DNA from: Paenibacillus pinihumi DSM 23905 = JCM 16419 | GTDB taxonomy: Bacteria; Bacillota; Bacilli; Paenibacillales; Paenibacillaceae | Direction: 5' to 3' | Length of the DNA stretch: 64,000 nt | NCBI RefSeq assembly: GCF_000422505.1 | Contig: NZ_KE383868.1 | Span: 196,202-260,201 of the forward strand | In this document: positions 24,501 through 33,149 of the stretch, in pieces | How the letters are laid out: every line of letters begins with the position of its first letter | How positions within the stretch are numbered: the stretch's first letter is position 1 | Position numbers and translations under genes: made by a program | Notes under the pieces: generated by a model | Told to the model about the DNA's origin: nothing | Databases searched by the model: none | What the model saw: only the letters and a program-made list of their open reading frames with translations

Positions 24501-24515
24501 TGATAATCATTATCA
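24501..24515 (-). promoter_or_regulatory. Fur box of the siderophore uptake operon
   Basis: TGATAATCATTATCA is a perfect 7-1-7 palindrome identical to the Bacillus Fur consensus. A -35-like TTGATA overlaps it. It also contains the stop codon of the monooxygenase gene (24513-24515), so regulation of the permease operon is built into the end of the preceding gene. Confidence 0.9.
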
Positions 24516-25832
24516 ATTTTTATGTATACCCAGGTGCTCCCTGAGCGTTGTACCCGTATACTCGCTTCTAAACAAGCCAAGCTCAACCAGTTGCGGCATT
24601 AGTTGTTCAAAGAAGAGCAGCATCGAACCCTCTGAACCCCCAGGAAGAGCTATAAATCCATCAATCGCTCCTGCCTCAAAATGCTTGATAATATCAGCCA
24701 ATACATCAGCCACGGTGCCAATCGATACCCAGTGGGCCGATCCTAGCACTTCCGGCCGGCATAATACTTCTTCGACTGTAGGTTCATTCTTGGCGATAAA
24801 ATGCCGCAGAAGCTCCGCATGCGTGCGGCTCCGAACAGGCAGATTGGGGTCTGGCAGCATATCTGCCGTGACGCGGTCCTCAGATGCAAAACCGCTTAAA
24901 TCAAGGCCCAGAACAGTTATCAAAGCTGCATTCCTGTATTCAAAGCTCATATGCGCGTGCGTGGCTTTGTACAATTCATAGGCTTCCTCGCGTGTATTTC
25001 CCAGGAAGAAATACAATCCCGGCAGAACCCGGATATCGTCCCCGCTGCGCCCCTGCTCCTGAGCCCGTCTTCTCAAATCCTTGCGCAGTTTAACTCCTGA
25101 TTCCAGATCAGGCATTGCAGCAAAAATGGCATCAGCCTGCGAAGAAGCGAAATTTCGTCCGGTATCGGATGCCCCGGCTTGAAATAACGGAATACTCCCG
25201 GCTTGGTGCCCTGGCACAGTAAGCGGACCTTTAACACTAAAAAACTCGCCTGAGTGATCGATGGCTTTCACTTGCTTCATATCAACGAAGACACCTGACT
25301 CCCGATCCACACGAAGCGATTCATGCGGAAAGCTCATCCACAGCTTGCGGACCACCTCCGTAAATTCCCTTGCCTTGGCATATCGCTCCTGTGGAGACGG
25401 CATTGGCGAATCCCCGAAGTTTTCTGCCCCCTCGATCGAGGTCACTATATTCCAGCCGGTGCGCCCATTGCTGAGCCAGTGCAGGGATTGAAGCTGTCTT
25501 GCGACCACATATGGCGGGTTAAAGGTTGTGGACACAGTCGTTACGAGCCCTATTCTTTTAGTCTCGCGGGCTATCGCAGCAAACATCAGCGTAGGGTCCG
25601 GGCTGCCAAAGCTGGCAACTTTTCCGATCATCTGCGGGCTCACATAGAGATAATCAGCCCGGAAAAGGAAATCGAGCTTGGCCTTCTCCGCCAGCTTGGC
25701 CAACCCGATATAAAAGTCAATCGTAGCCATTTTCTCTACATCGCTGTCCGGTTCCCGCCAGCCCTGCCCCTTCATCCAGGTTGTCGACAATGAAAACCCG
25801 ATACACAATTGTCGCTGTGCTGTCATTTGCAT
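24513..25832 (-). CDS. FMN-dependent monooxygenase of the NtaA/SnaA/DszA family
   Basis: A luciferase-like flavin monooxygenase of about 439 residues. Family marks: LAEKAKLDFLFRADYLY, SPDPTLMFAAIARETKRIGLVTTVSTTFNPPYVVARQLQSLHWLSNGRTGWNIV (split in sequence; the FMN-binding region), QAGASDTGRNFASSQADAIFA, and near the end FIALPGGSEGSM. Relatives (NTA and EDTA monooxygenase, DszA) oxidise chelates, sulfones and related compounds with reduced FMN from a partner reductase. A Fur box lies about 110 bp upstream, and another covers its stop codon, so it belongs to the iron response. A role in opening a ferric chelate after uptake is plausible. Start at ATG 25832 or 25826; both follow AAGGAAGG. Confidence 0.85.
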   Translation of the reverse strand: MQMTAQRQLCIGFSLSTTWMKGQGWREPDSDVEKMATIDFYIGLAKLAEKAKLDFLFRADYLYVSPQMIGKVASFGSPDPTLMFAAIARETKRIGLVTTVSTTFNPPYVVARQLQSLHWLSNGRTGWNIVTSIEGAENFGDSPMPSPQERYAKAREFTEVVRKLWMSFPHESLRVDRESGVFVDMKQVKAIDHSGEFFSVKGPLTVPGHQAGSIPLFQAGASDTGRNFASSQADAIFAAMPDLESGVKLRKDLRRRAQEQGRSGDDIRVLPGLYFFLGNTREEAYELYKATHAHMSFEYRNAALITVLGLDLSGFASEDRVTADMLPDPNLPVRSRTHAELLRHFIAKNEPTVEEVLCRPEVLGSAHWVSIGTVADVLADIIKHFEAGAIDGFIALPGGSEGSMLLFFEQLMPQLVELGLFRSEYTGTTLREHLGIHKN

Positions 25833-25942
25833 CAACCTTCCTTCTAAGAATACATATAGTATCCTAGTACTTTAGATAACCTGTGATTCATCACATTTCC
25901 GTCTTATTAAAGCTCCAAACTTTTCGGATCAGCAAATAATAA

Positions 25943-25957
25943 TGATAATCGTTATCT
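25943..25957 (-). promoter_or_regulatory. Second Fur box, upstream of the flavin monooxygenase
   Basis: TGATAATCGTTATCT matches the Fur consensus with 7-1-7 symmetry, except for one outer base. It lies 111 bp before the monooxygenase start and downstream of the AraC gene stop, so it probably controls the monooxygenase. Confidence 0.8.
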
Positions 25958-26066
25958 TTTTGTATTTTAGCAAGGACCTATACAAATGAAAATACACAAA
26001 TAACGAATGCGATATGAACAATTATCTAAAACTTTCTCCTTTCGATAGAGAGATTAATATGGAGAG

Positions 26067-26885
26067 TTATTCATTTTTCTCCAGATAGGAAGATGGAGTA
26101 ATACCTAATTTCTTTTTAAACAGCCTGCTGAAATATAATGGATTCGTGTAGCCGACACTGGCAGCAATATCCCGTATAGGAAAATCCCCTGTCTGCAGCA
26201 GCTCTCTTGCCCTCTCCATCCGGTAATGGATGACATAATCAATCGGGCGGAATCCGGTATACTTGTGGAAGTAATAAGAGAATTGCTTGGGGTTCATAGC
26301 ATGCAGCTCCGCCAGCTCATCAAGCGTCAGCATTTCCATATAGTGTTTTTTAATGTAGGCAATCGCTTCATCGATAACCTTTTTGCTTGGTGAAGTGCCG
26401 CGGCTGTGGTGCAGATGACTCCCTAAGACTTGATGCATGATGCTTAAAAACAGCTCCTTTGCACGAAGCTTTCCCATCCCTCCGGGTGTGCGGACATGCT
26501 CATGAAGCATCAGCAGCGAATCAATGATTCTTGGAAGTGCCCCATGCTCCAGCTTGAAATGGGCGTTGCATACATGCTTGTATTCCTCTTCGCTTCTCTT
26601 TTCCGGGCTATAGAACACCGAGTAGTATTCCAGCTCCGATTCGCCCACGACCCTTGAATCCATTTGCATGAAGGGCGCGGCGTGAAATACTGAACCCGGT
26701 TGCAATTCATAAGTAACTCCATTCACACGCAACCTGGCCTGCCCCTGAATAATAAACAGAAAACCGTACTTTTCCGTTCTAAACTCCCGCAGCACGCTTT
26801 TCTGCTGAATAACCAAACGGTAAACTTCCTTTATCTTATAGGAGCTGCAGGCTAACGCCTCTGCTAGCTGATCAACATTGATCAT
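26067..26885 (-). CDS. AraC-family transcriptional regulator with cupin domain
   Basis: A 272-residue regulator. The N-terminal cupin sensor (LRVNGVTYELQPGSVFHAAPFMQMD) is followed by an AraC double helix-turn-helix at the C-terminus (TLDELAELHAMNPKQFSYYFHK; DIAASVGYTNPLYFSRLFKKKLGITPSSY). This order is the normal AraC one, as in Bacillus Btr, which activates siderophore uptake when bound by siderophore. ATG 26885 is chosen because GGAAGGAAAG precedes it; the frame extends upstream without an SD. Placed directly before the Fur-controlled monooxygenase and uptake genes, it probably activates them. A terminator lies between it and the UvrA-like gene. Confidence 0.85.
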   Translation of the reverse strand: MINVDQLAEALACSSYKIKEVYRLVIQQKSVLREFRTEKYGFLFIIQGQARLRVNGVTYELQPGSVFHAAPFMQMDSRVVGESELEYYSVFYSPEKRSEEEYKHVCNAHFKLEHGALPRIIDSLLMLHEHVRTPGGMGKLRAKELFLSIMHQVLGSHLHHSRGTSPSKKVIDEAIAYIKKHYMEMLTLDELAELHAMNPKQFSYYFHKYTGFRPIDYVIHYRMERARELLQTGDFPIRDIAASVGYTNPLYFSRLFKKKLGITPSSYLEKNE

Positions 26886-26917
26886 GATACTTTCCTTCCT
26901 CAATACAATGTGAACAA

Positions 26918-26946
26918 ATAAAAAACAGCCTTCAGTTACGAAGGCC
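26918..26946 (-). terminator. Terminator of the UvrA-like gene
   Basis: The GCCTTC/GAAGGC stem with a 6-nt loop is followed by TGTTTTTTATT on the minus strand. It lies 93 bp past the stop at 27039 and just upstream of the AraC start, so it separates the two genes. Confidence 0.75.
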
Positions 26947-27038
26947 GCAGCTTTACAATAAGAACATATCGCACATCTAATAATTGGGCAAGTGGAAGCC
27001 AGCTGTCCCATAGCTCTAATTTTCCGGGATTTTAAGAA

Positions 27039-29294
27039 TTACTTCAAGTATCTTCCTGTGATCGACTGCTCCGCTTGGATAATATTGGTTGGGGTGCCCT
27101 CGAACACGACTTGCCCTCCCTTGCTTCCCCCGTCCGGTCCCATATCGATGATCCAATCCGCCCGGCTGATCACATCGAGGTTGTGCTCGATGACAATCAC
27201 TGTGTTGCCAGCATCAACGAGCCGGTTCATAATCTCCAGAAGGTGTCCGATATCGGACATGTGCAGGCCGGTCGTCGGCTCGTCCATCACATAAATGCTG
27301 CCTTTTTTATGCAATTCACTCGCCAGCTTGATACGCTGGCATTCCCCGCCTGATAGTGTGCTTAACGGCTGGCCGAGGGTAATATAGTTCAGCCCCACAT
27401 CACTCATCGCCTGAAGCTTGCGCACCACCTCTTTCAGCTGGAAAAATTCCAATGCCTGCTCCACGGTCATTTCCAGCACTTCGGCAATTGACTTTCCGTT
27501 CAGCTTGTACTCGAGCACTTCTTCCTTAAAACGTCTGCCCCCGCATACTTCGCACGGCAGCTTTACACTTTCAAGGAAAGCAAGATCTGTATACACAACG
27601 CCTAGTCCTTGACAGTTCTCACAGGCCCCCTTGGAGTTAAAGCTGAATAAGCCTTGATTCACCTTGTTTGCGGAAGCAAACGCCTTGCGCACATCATCCA
27701 TAATGCCCGTATAGGTTGCGGGATTTGAGCGTGTAGACACGCCTACCGCAGACTGGTCGATGACAATCGCATCCGGATTCTGGCTCAGGAATACGTCGTT
27801 AATCAGCGTACTCTTGCCCGACCCGGCAACACCGGTAACGACGGTCAGAATTCCGGTTGGGATATCTACACTCACGTTTTTCAGGTTGTGCAATGTAGCA
27901 TCCTGGATGCTCATTGTGCCGGATGGCTGCCTGATATCGTGCTTCAGCTCCAGCGGCCGCTTCATATGGGTGCCCGTCAACGTATCTGCTTCCAGAAGGC
28001 CGAGGTAGCTCCCTTCATACACGATCGTACCGCCGCGGTTCCCAGCATGAGGCCCGACGTCGACAATATGATCTGCCACCTTGATCACATCCGGATCATG
28101 TTCGACCACAATTACCGTATTGCCCTTGTCGCGCAGCTTTTGCAGCAATTCATTCAAGCGGTGTACGTCACGGGGGTGCAAGCCAACGCTCGGCTCATCG
28201 AAGATATAAGTGACATCCACCAGACTTCCGCTCAGGTGCTTCACCATCTTGACACGCTGCGACTCACCGCCGGACAATGTATCTGTCTCACGATCCAGCG
28301 TCAAGTAGTCCAGTCCAATATCGACCAGATGCTGCAGCCGCTCTGTCAGCGATTTAACAACTGGGGCGCCGACAGGATTGTCGATCTCACGAATGACGCG
28401 AATGAGCTGGCCGACTTCCAAGGAGGACATCTCCGCAATGTTGAGTCCGTTGATCCTGCAGCTCAGCGCAGCCTGACTAAGTCTCGCGCCGCCACAGCTG
28501 GTGCAGGGACCCTCGGTGATGTAGGGTGCAACCGCTTTTTGCGTTCGTTCAGACATCGTCTTTACGTCCCGCTTGATGTACTTGTTGGTGAACTTCTCAA
28601 TGACGCCTTCCACTGTAATGTTCACTGTCTTCCCGCCGAACTGTACCTCTAATTTCTTCGCTTTGCCATACAGAAGCTGCTCAAGTTCCTCGTCTGAGTA
28701 ATCGGTCAGCTTCTTGTCAGGATCGAAGGGCCCGGACTGAATGACCATTGTCCAGTCAAAGCCGTTCACCGGATAATCCGGCAGCATAATTGCACCTTCA
28801 TGTAATGATTTTGATTTGTCCAGAGCCATGCTCATGTCAACAGCTAATTTGCGCCCAATTCCGTTGCATTCCGGACACATGCCTTGCGGATCGTTAAACG
28901 AGAACATATTAGCTTGTCCAATATAGGGATGCCCCACCCTGGAGAAGAGCAGACGGAGAATAGGAGAGATATCGGTAATCGTGCCCATCGTGGAGTGGGA
29001 ACCGCCGCCAAGACGCTTCTGATCGACAACAACAGCCATGCTCAGATTCTCGATCGCATCCGCATCCGGCTGTGGATAGCGCGGCAGGAAGTTGCGGACG
29101 AACATGCTGAAATTTTCGTTCAGCAAACGGGTAGATTCAGCGGCAATTGTATCGAAAACGATCGATGATTTCCCGGAACCGGATACCCCGGTGAAAATCG
29201 TAATCTTCCGCTTGGGAATGCGCAAGGATACATTCTTAAGATTGTTTTCCCGGGCAGCCGATATGACGATATATTCCTGATAAGATTCGTTCAT
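27039..29294 (-). CDS. UvrA-like ABC-type ATPase (UvrA2/DrrC-like, drug-resistance type)
   Basis: A 751-residue protein, shorter than repair UvrA (about 940). It has two ABC modules: Walker A GVSGSGKSSIVFDT and GVAGSGKSTLIND, signatures LSGGESQRVKM and LSGGECQRIKLA, with DEPSVGLHPRD and DEPTTGLHMSD; Zn sites CPECNGIG/CTSCGGARL and CENCQGLG/CEVCGGRR. The loss of about 190 residues relative to UvrA suggests a missing UvrB-interaction part, as in the UvrA2/DrrC group linked to antibiotic or DNA-adduct resistance. ATG 29294 has SD GGAAGGG. It is monocistronic and precedes the AraC gene on the same strand. Repair by itself is unlikely; protection from an intercalating drug is inferred. Confidence 0.85.
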   Translation of the reverse strand: MNESYQEYIVISAARENNLKNVSLRIPKRKITIFTGVSGSGKSSIVFDTIAAESTRLLNENFSMFVRNFLPRYPQPDADAIENLSMAVVVDQKRLGGGSHSTMGTITDISPILRLLFSRVGHPYIGQANMFSFNDPQGMCPECNGIGRKLAVDMSMALDKSKSLHEGAIMLPDYPVNGFDWTMVIQSGPFDPDKKLTDYSDEELEQLLYGKAKKLEVQFGGKTVNITVEGVIEKFTNKYIKRDVKTMSERTQKAVAPYITEGPCTSCGGARLSQAALSCRINGLNIAEMSSLEVGQLIRVIREIDNPVGAPVVKSLTERLQHLVDIGLDYLTLDRETDTLSGGESQRVKMVKHLSGSLVDVTYIFDEPSVGLHPRDVHRLNELLQKLRDKGNTVIVVEHDPDVIKVADHIVDVGPHAGNRGGTIVYEGSYLGLLEADTLTGTHMKRPLELKHDIRQPSGTMSIQDATLHNLKNVSVDIPTGILTVVTGVAGSGKSTLINDVFLSQNPDAIVIDQSAVGVSTRSNPATYTGIMDDVRKAFASANKVNQGLFSFNSKGACENCQGLGVVYTDLAFLESVKLPCEVCGGRRFKEEVLEYKLNGKSIAEVLEMTVEQALEFFQLKEVVRKLQAMSDVGLNYITLGQPLSTLSGGECQRIKLASELHKKGSIYVMDEPTTGLHMSDIGHLLEIMNRLVDAGNTVIVIEHNLDVISRADWIIDMGPDGGSKGGQVVFEGTPTNIIQAEQSITGRYLK

Positions 29295-29392
29295 GATTAA
29301 CACCCTTCCGGTATTAATTTGATAAGTTCTATTTCTACCTGCATCATAGCATTTGATTGTGTAAACCTCATCCCGACCCGCCATTAGCACGC

Positions 29393-29427
29393 ATAAACCG
29401 GCTGCAAGCAGGCTGCAGCCGGTTTAT
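29393..29427 (-). terminator. Hairpin after the AHSA1-domain gene
   Basis: A perfect 14-bp stem, ATAAACCGGCTGCA/TGCAGCCGGTTTAT, 22 bp past the stop at 29449. There is no T-tract, so it may be a weaker terminator or a processing stem. Confidence 0.55.
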
Positions 29428-29448
29428 AGCAGTTCAAGATCGTACCCA

Positions 29449-29847
29449 TTACTCCGCCAATACTTTTTCGAGCTTGCCGCTCCATCCGCTCCATCCGTAT
29501 TTGGCACCTTCAAGTCCTTGAGCGTTGGCGAACCCGGTTTGTTCGAGATGAAGATTAACCTTCCCGTCTCCTAAATCCTTCAGCGTCCAGGTCACGGTAT
29601 GCTGCTCCCCGGCACTGGCCCAAGTATAGGACAACTCGTTTGGCGCCTCTACGGTCAGCACTTCACCGGTAATGATGCCATCCCACCACTCATTTGGCTC
29701 CGTACGAAACTGAAAACGGTACCCAACCTCGGCCTTGAAGTCATTGGACATGACCCACTTGGCAAGCTTGCCTGATTCCGTTAAAGCGGACCAAAGCTTT
29801 TCAATCGTTGTCGTGTACTGAAAATCCAGAGTTAATTTTAAACTCAT
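29449..29847 (-). CDS. AHSA1/SRPBCC-domain protein
   Basis: A 132-residue protein of the START/SRPBCC fold: FQYTTTIEKLWSALTESGKLAKWVM, then NEWWDGIITGEVLTVEAPNELSYTWAS, HTVTWTLKDLGDGKVNLHLEQTGF and a C-terminal helix (GWSGWSGKLEKVLAE). Its start overlaps the ArsR gene stop by 4 nt (ATGA), which is the classic arrangement of ArsR repressor plus AHSA1 protein in Bacilli. The ligand is unknown. ATG 29847 has SD GAGGAGG. Confidence 0.85.
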   Translation of the reverse strand: MSLKLTLDFQYTTTIEKLWSALTESGKLAKWVMSNDFKAEVGYRFQFRTEPNEWWDGIITGEVLTVEAPNELSYTWASAGEQHTVTWTLKDLGDGKVNLHLEQTGFANAQGLEGAKYGWSGWSGKLEKVLAE

Positions 29848-30173
29848 TCTTCTTCCTCCTCTAAGAGCTTGTTTAAGCGCAGCATATTCATACTCCAAAA
29901 TTTACTGTAAAAGCCCACCCAATCTTGAACTTCTCTGAGTGGCAAGGCATTTAGTCTGAATAGCGTTTCTCTGCCAACCTTCCGGTCAAATACCAATTCG
30001 GCTTCTTTTAGAACTGTCAAATGCTTGGATACCGCAGTGCGTCCCATTTGAAAATGCTCCGTTAGCTCATGAAGCGGTCTTTCATCTGTCTCTGCCAACA
30101 ATTGAATTAATTGGCGCCTGGTGGGGTCTGCAATGGCGTCATACACATCCCGTAAATGTTTATTATCACTCAC
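29844..30173 (-). CDS. ArsR-family winged-helix repressor
   Basis: A 109-residue regulator with IADPTRRQLIQLLAETDE, then LHELTEHFQMGRTAVSKHLTVLKEAELVFDRKVGRETLFRLN, the full winged helix of the ArsR/SmtB fold. It lacks obvious metal-binding Cys sites and belongs to the YuzN/SdpR-like group that pairs with AHSA1 proteins. GTG 30173 is chosen because AGGAG lies 8 nt upstream; a longer frame from 30281 has no SD. It is co-transcribed with the AHSA1 gene. Confidence 0.85.
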   Translation of the reverse strand: MSDNKHLRDVYDAIADPTRRQLIQLLAETDERPLHELTEHFQMGRTAVSKHLTVLKEAELVFDRKVGRETLFRLNALPLREVQDWVGFYSKFWSMNMLRLNKLLEEEEE

Positions 30174-30317
30174 AACAACTTCTCCTAAATAGTATTTCCA
30201 AGGGATAACTATTAATTTCAATATTTTCTCATAATCGTTTACATTTAACTTAACCAGGAAAAAATATTCAAACAAATACACCTAATAAGACAACATTTAG
30301 TGATAATTTTATTTTAG

Positions 30318-30333
30318 GACACCACTTGGTGTC
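30318..30333 (-). terminator. Weak hairpin in the gap after the glycosyltransferase gene
   Basis: GACACC/GGTGTC with a 4-nt loop is followed by CTAAAATAAAATT on the minus strand. It is 166 bp after the glycosyltransferase stop. Besides this stem the gap 30174-30498 shows no clear feature. Confidence 0.35.
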
Positions 30334-30498
30334 TCGTCAATAATCTGATCGTTTTCACATCAACACTGTAATCTGGCTATATTATCCGCTATTATTGTGG
30401 CTTCATTTGCTCCATGACTTTAAGTTAAAAAGCCTCAGCACAATAATGCGGAAGCTTTGGTTAATACATGGGACCCGCTATTCGGATAAATTTGATAT

Positions 30499-31701
30499 TT
30501 AGATTTGATATCGTATTTTGAATGCGAAAATCTCATCCGCAGCTTGGTGATACCCGCCCGACTTCCGAAAGGAATCCCCCAGGCTTTTAGCAGCTTTCTG
30601 GTAACATGTGAGACTAGACACATGATCAACGGCACCACGCAGCTGGCTTGCAGTCAGGCTTTTCATTTGCAATTGAATACCTGCCCCGAGAGCGGCGACT
30701 TGTCCGGCAATTATGGGCTGATCTGCGCTTTGTGGGATTACAATTAAAGGAACGCCAAAATAAAGACCTTCATGGGCACTGTTCATTCCCCCATGCGTAA
30801 TAAATAATTTCGTGTATTGCAGGATATCGGTTTGCGGAACATAATTTTTCACAATGAAGTTTTCAGGAATTTCTCCTAAATCAGATATCACGGTTTTATT
30901 TCCTATAGCCATGATGATCTTATGCCCGGTGTTCCTGAATGCTTCCAAACAAAGCTTGTAGAAATCAATGGCCCGATTAAAGACTGTACCGAGGGAGATG
31001 TAAACCGGATTTTCCCCCTTGATTGCAGCCAAGTCGAAGCTGGTTTGTGTGAATCGTGACGAAATGGACGGACCTGTAAATTTATACGTTTCGTCAAAGG
31101 TTTCTCCATCCGGCTGAAATTCCTTTGTTGTATACACGATGGTTAGTGGTGCAGGATTACAAAACACTTCATAAGGAGAATCGATCTCCACATCGTATTT
31201 TTCCTTCAGCATTGCCGTCAGGCTTTGAAATTGACCGGTGATAGGATCTAATATTTCTATAGGGACATCCTTATGAAGTTCTTCCAGCATGCTGTCGAAT
31301 TCTGCTTTTGTCTGTGCAAATGTTGTGCAAGAGCTGATTGCAGGAAGCTTAAGAATTTGAGCAAGCAACCGTCCGCAACCAAACATAGAATCATGGATGA
31401 TATAATCAAAATGCTCTCCTTTGATTTGTTCGAGAACGCTTGGAATGACGATATCCGCCGTAAGTAAAAGCCCGTTGACTCTTTCGAGCAAATAATTTCT
31501 TCCGCCTGAAATAAAGGCTTTTATAAATTTTTGATCGTCAAATGTTCGTACGGAAGCCCCAGTCTTCTCCATACGCTCCCGAAAAGCTTCTATAGAAAAA
31601 TATACAACCTCTTCCCCGCGCGAAATAAGCTCTTGCACAACACCGACCGTTGGATTAATATGTCCCTCTGAACCTGCATTCACAAATAAAACACGCGCCA
31701 T
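30499..31701 (-). CDS. UDP-glycosyltransferase, macrolide (MGT/YjiC) type
   Basis: A 400-residue GT-B enzyme of family GT1. N-terminal acceptor half: VLFVNAGSEGHINPTVGVVQELISRGEEVVYFS. C-terminal donor half: PVYISLGTVFN and the GT1 signature LFITHGGMNSAHEGLYFGVPLIVIPQSADQ (DQ contacts the sugar). Close relatives (YjiC, YdhE, OleD) glycosylate macrolides, flavonoids and other phenols, often to inactivate them. ATG 31701 has SD AAGGAG 8 nt upstream. Monocistronic, with a decayed VOC gene upstream. Confidence 0.85.
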   Translation of the reverse strand: MARVLFVNAGSEGHINPTVGVVQELISRGEEVVYFSIEAFRERMEKTGASVRTFDDQKFIKAFISGGRNYLLERVNGLLLTADIVIPSVLEQIKGEHFDYIIHDSMFGCGRLLAQILKLPAISSCTTFAQTKAEFDSMLEELHKDVPIEILDPITGQFQSLTAMLKEKYDVEIDSPYEVFCNPAPLTIVYTTKEFQPDGETFDETYKFTGPSISSRFTQTSFDLAAIKGENPVYISLGTVFNRAIDFYKLCLEAFRNTGHKIIMAIGNKTVISDLGEIPENFIVKNYVPQTDILQYTKLFITHGGMNSAHEGLYFGVPLIVIPQSADQPIIAGQVAALGAGIQLQMKSLTASQLRGAVDHVSSLTCYQKAAKSLGDSFRKSGGYHQAADEIFAFKIRYQI

Positions 31702-31734
31702 CCCGACCACTCCTTATGGCAACTGAATTCTAGC

Positions 31735-31925
31735 AACAGCACCAAGTACCACTCTTTTGCCGCTTGCAAGTCACGAACGCCGATCGATGTCCATGAAGGG
31801 AAAAATCCATCCTCCGTCAGGGGATTGTCTCCCTGTTAAGGTTTGCCCTCGTTTCCATCCCATATACTTGCCGCACCAGGCAGCTGCTTGCTCATGATTA
31901 TCATATAGGACATCGCCCTTTTTGA
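31735..31925 (-). pseudogene. Decayed VOC/glyoxalase-family gene
   Basis: In two different minus-strand frames there are VOC-like strings: YDNHEQAAAWCGKYMGWK (about 31850-31905) and TSIGVRDLQAAKEWY (about 31750-31795), separated by frame shifts and stops. These match the start of strands of glyoxalase-fold proteins (DLxxAKEWY; HExAxxWYxxxxGW). No intact frame joins them. The 31702-32211 gap otherwise shows no gene; it ends in the terminator at 32111-32138. Confidence 0.45.
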
Positions 31926-32110
31926 ATCGGTTCGACCATATCTACTCCCCTGGCCGCGTAAGTACATTATACAAAACACAAACACATGTTCTTGTTATAT
32001 TTTACCATTGTCTGCAATATAAAAACAAGGGCTATTTAAAATAATATATTCCAACAGTGTTCCTGAGACTTTAACCACACTTTCTTCCTGTGAGAACAAC
32101 TTTGTACAAG

Positions 32111-32138
32111 AAAAAAAGCCGCAGCGTGTGCGGCTTTT
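32111..32138 (-). terminator. Terminator of the BtpA-PfkB transport operon
   Basis: The AAAGCCGCA/TGCGGCTTT stem with a 5-nt loop has a long T-run on the minus strand, 74 bp past the stop at 32212. The core is shared with several other terminators in this window. Confidence 0.8.
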
Positions 32139-32211
32139 AAAATCTATAAGTTTTTATATGCCAACATTTGCCCTCGCCCTTTATGTGCCCAGGAACGATT
32201 AGAGATCAGCT

Positions 32212-33138
32212 TCATTTCTGTTGAAGCCACTCCATTTCATTTAACTGGGCTTGATGCGGCAGCCCGGTCCGGGCACCTGCCACGGCTACTGCCCTCGTGC
32301 CCAGTTCAATCCCCAAGCGCAGCACCTGCTCTGCAGGCCAACTACGGGATAGGGCGTATAATACGCCAGAAGCAAAAGCATCGCCTGCGCCTGTCGAATC
32401 CACAGCTTCAACCGGCAAAGCAGGATGGTAGAGCGAACGTACCCGCCTATCTTCAGCCGTATAGCTATACATTGCCCCCTGCGAGCCAAGTTTGACAAAC
32501 ACATGGCCAATGCCCAGCTTGTGCAGCTCTTGTACAGCATATCCACGCTTCTGTTCAGGGAATAAATCATGCAGCTCCGCTTCATTCAAGAACAGAATGT
32601 CCGTCTGCCTGAGAAGCGGCAGCAGAAATACAAGTCCTCTGCCTGTAAGCAGCTTGCTCGGATCAAGCGACAGCCTGAGCTTGTGCCCCTCCGCCTTCAA
32701 TGAAATCAAATGTTCAAGACTGGATGCTGCCGGGCTGCTTGCGTGCAAATAGTCAAGACGGTCAAGGAAGTCCTTAGGTACCAAACTCCAATCATAGTGC
32801 AAATTCGCGCCAGGGTACGTATAAAGTGTGCGCAGTCCCACGCGGTCGACGATAACCATAACCGTGCCGGATACAATGCCGGGTATCGTCTGTAAATAAT
32901 CACAATTGACATCCTCCAGCTCTTTCTTCAGCAGGGACGCGTATCCGTCATCCCCTATAGCTCCAAGAAAGAACGCCTCTTGACCGAGCCTGGCGAGGCC
33001 GACTGCGACATTGGCAGCCGAACCTCCTGAGAACACTTGAACGCCCTCCAGCTCTGCTTCCTCGTCAGCACCTGCAAAAGCAGCTGTTTTGCCTACAAGA
33101 TCTACGTTAATAAATCCATGGACTGCTATTGCGGCCAT
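32212..33138 (-). CDS. PfkB-family carbohydrate (or nucleoside) kinase
   Basis: A 308-residue ribokinase-fold kinase: GFINVDLVG, FSGGSAANVAVGLARLGQEAFFLGAIGDDGY, FLNEAELHDLF, and the ATP/anion hole motif AVDSTGAGDAFASGVLYAL with the catalytic Asp. It phosphorylates the imported sugar or nucleoside with ATP. SD TTAGGAGGG before ATG 33138. It is the last gene of a six-gene operon (RbsB, RbsA, RbsC, BtpA, PfkB downstream of the GntR gene), 11 bp after BtpA, so it probably acts on the BtpA substrate or product. Confidence 0.85.
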   Translation of the reverse strand: MAAIAVHGFINVDLVGKTAAFAGADEEAELEGVQVFSGGSAANVAVGLARLGQEAFFLGAIGDDGYASLLKKELEDVNCDYLQTIPGIVSGTVMVIVDRVGLRTLYTYPGANLHYDWSLVPKDFLDRLDYLHASSPAASSLEHLISLKAEGHKLRLSLDPSKLLTGRGLVFLLPLLRQTDILFLNEAELHDLFPEQKRGYAVQELHKLGIGHVFVKLGSQGAMYSYTAEDRRVRSLYHPALPVEAVDSTGAGDAFASGVLYALSRSWPAEQVLRLGIELGTRAVAVAGARTGLPHQAQLNEMEWLQQK

Positions 33139-33149
33139 ATCTGACCCTC

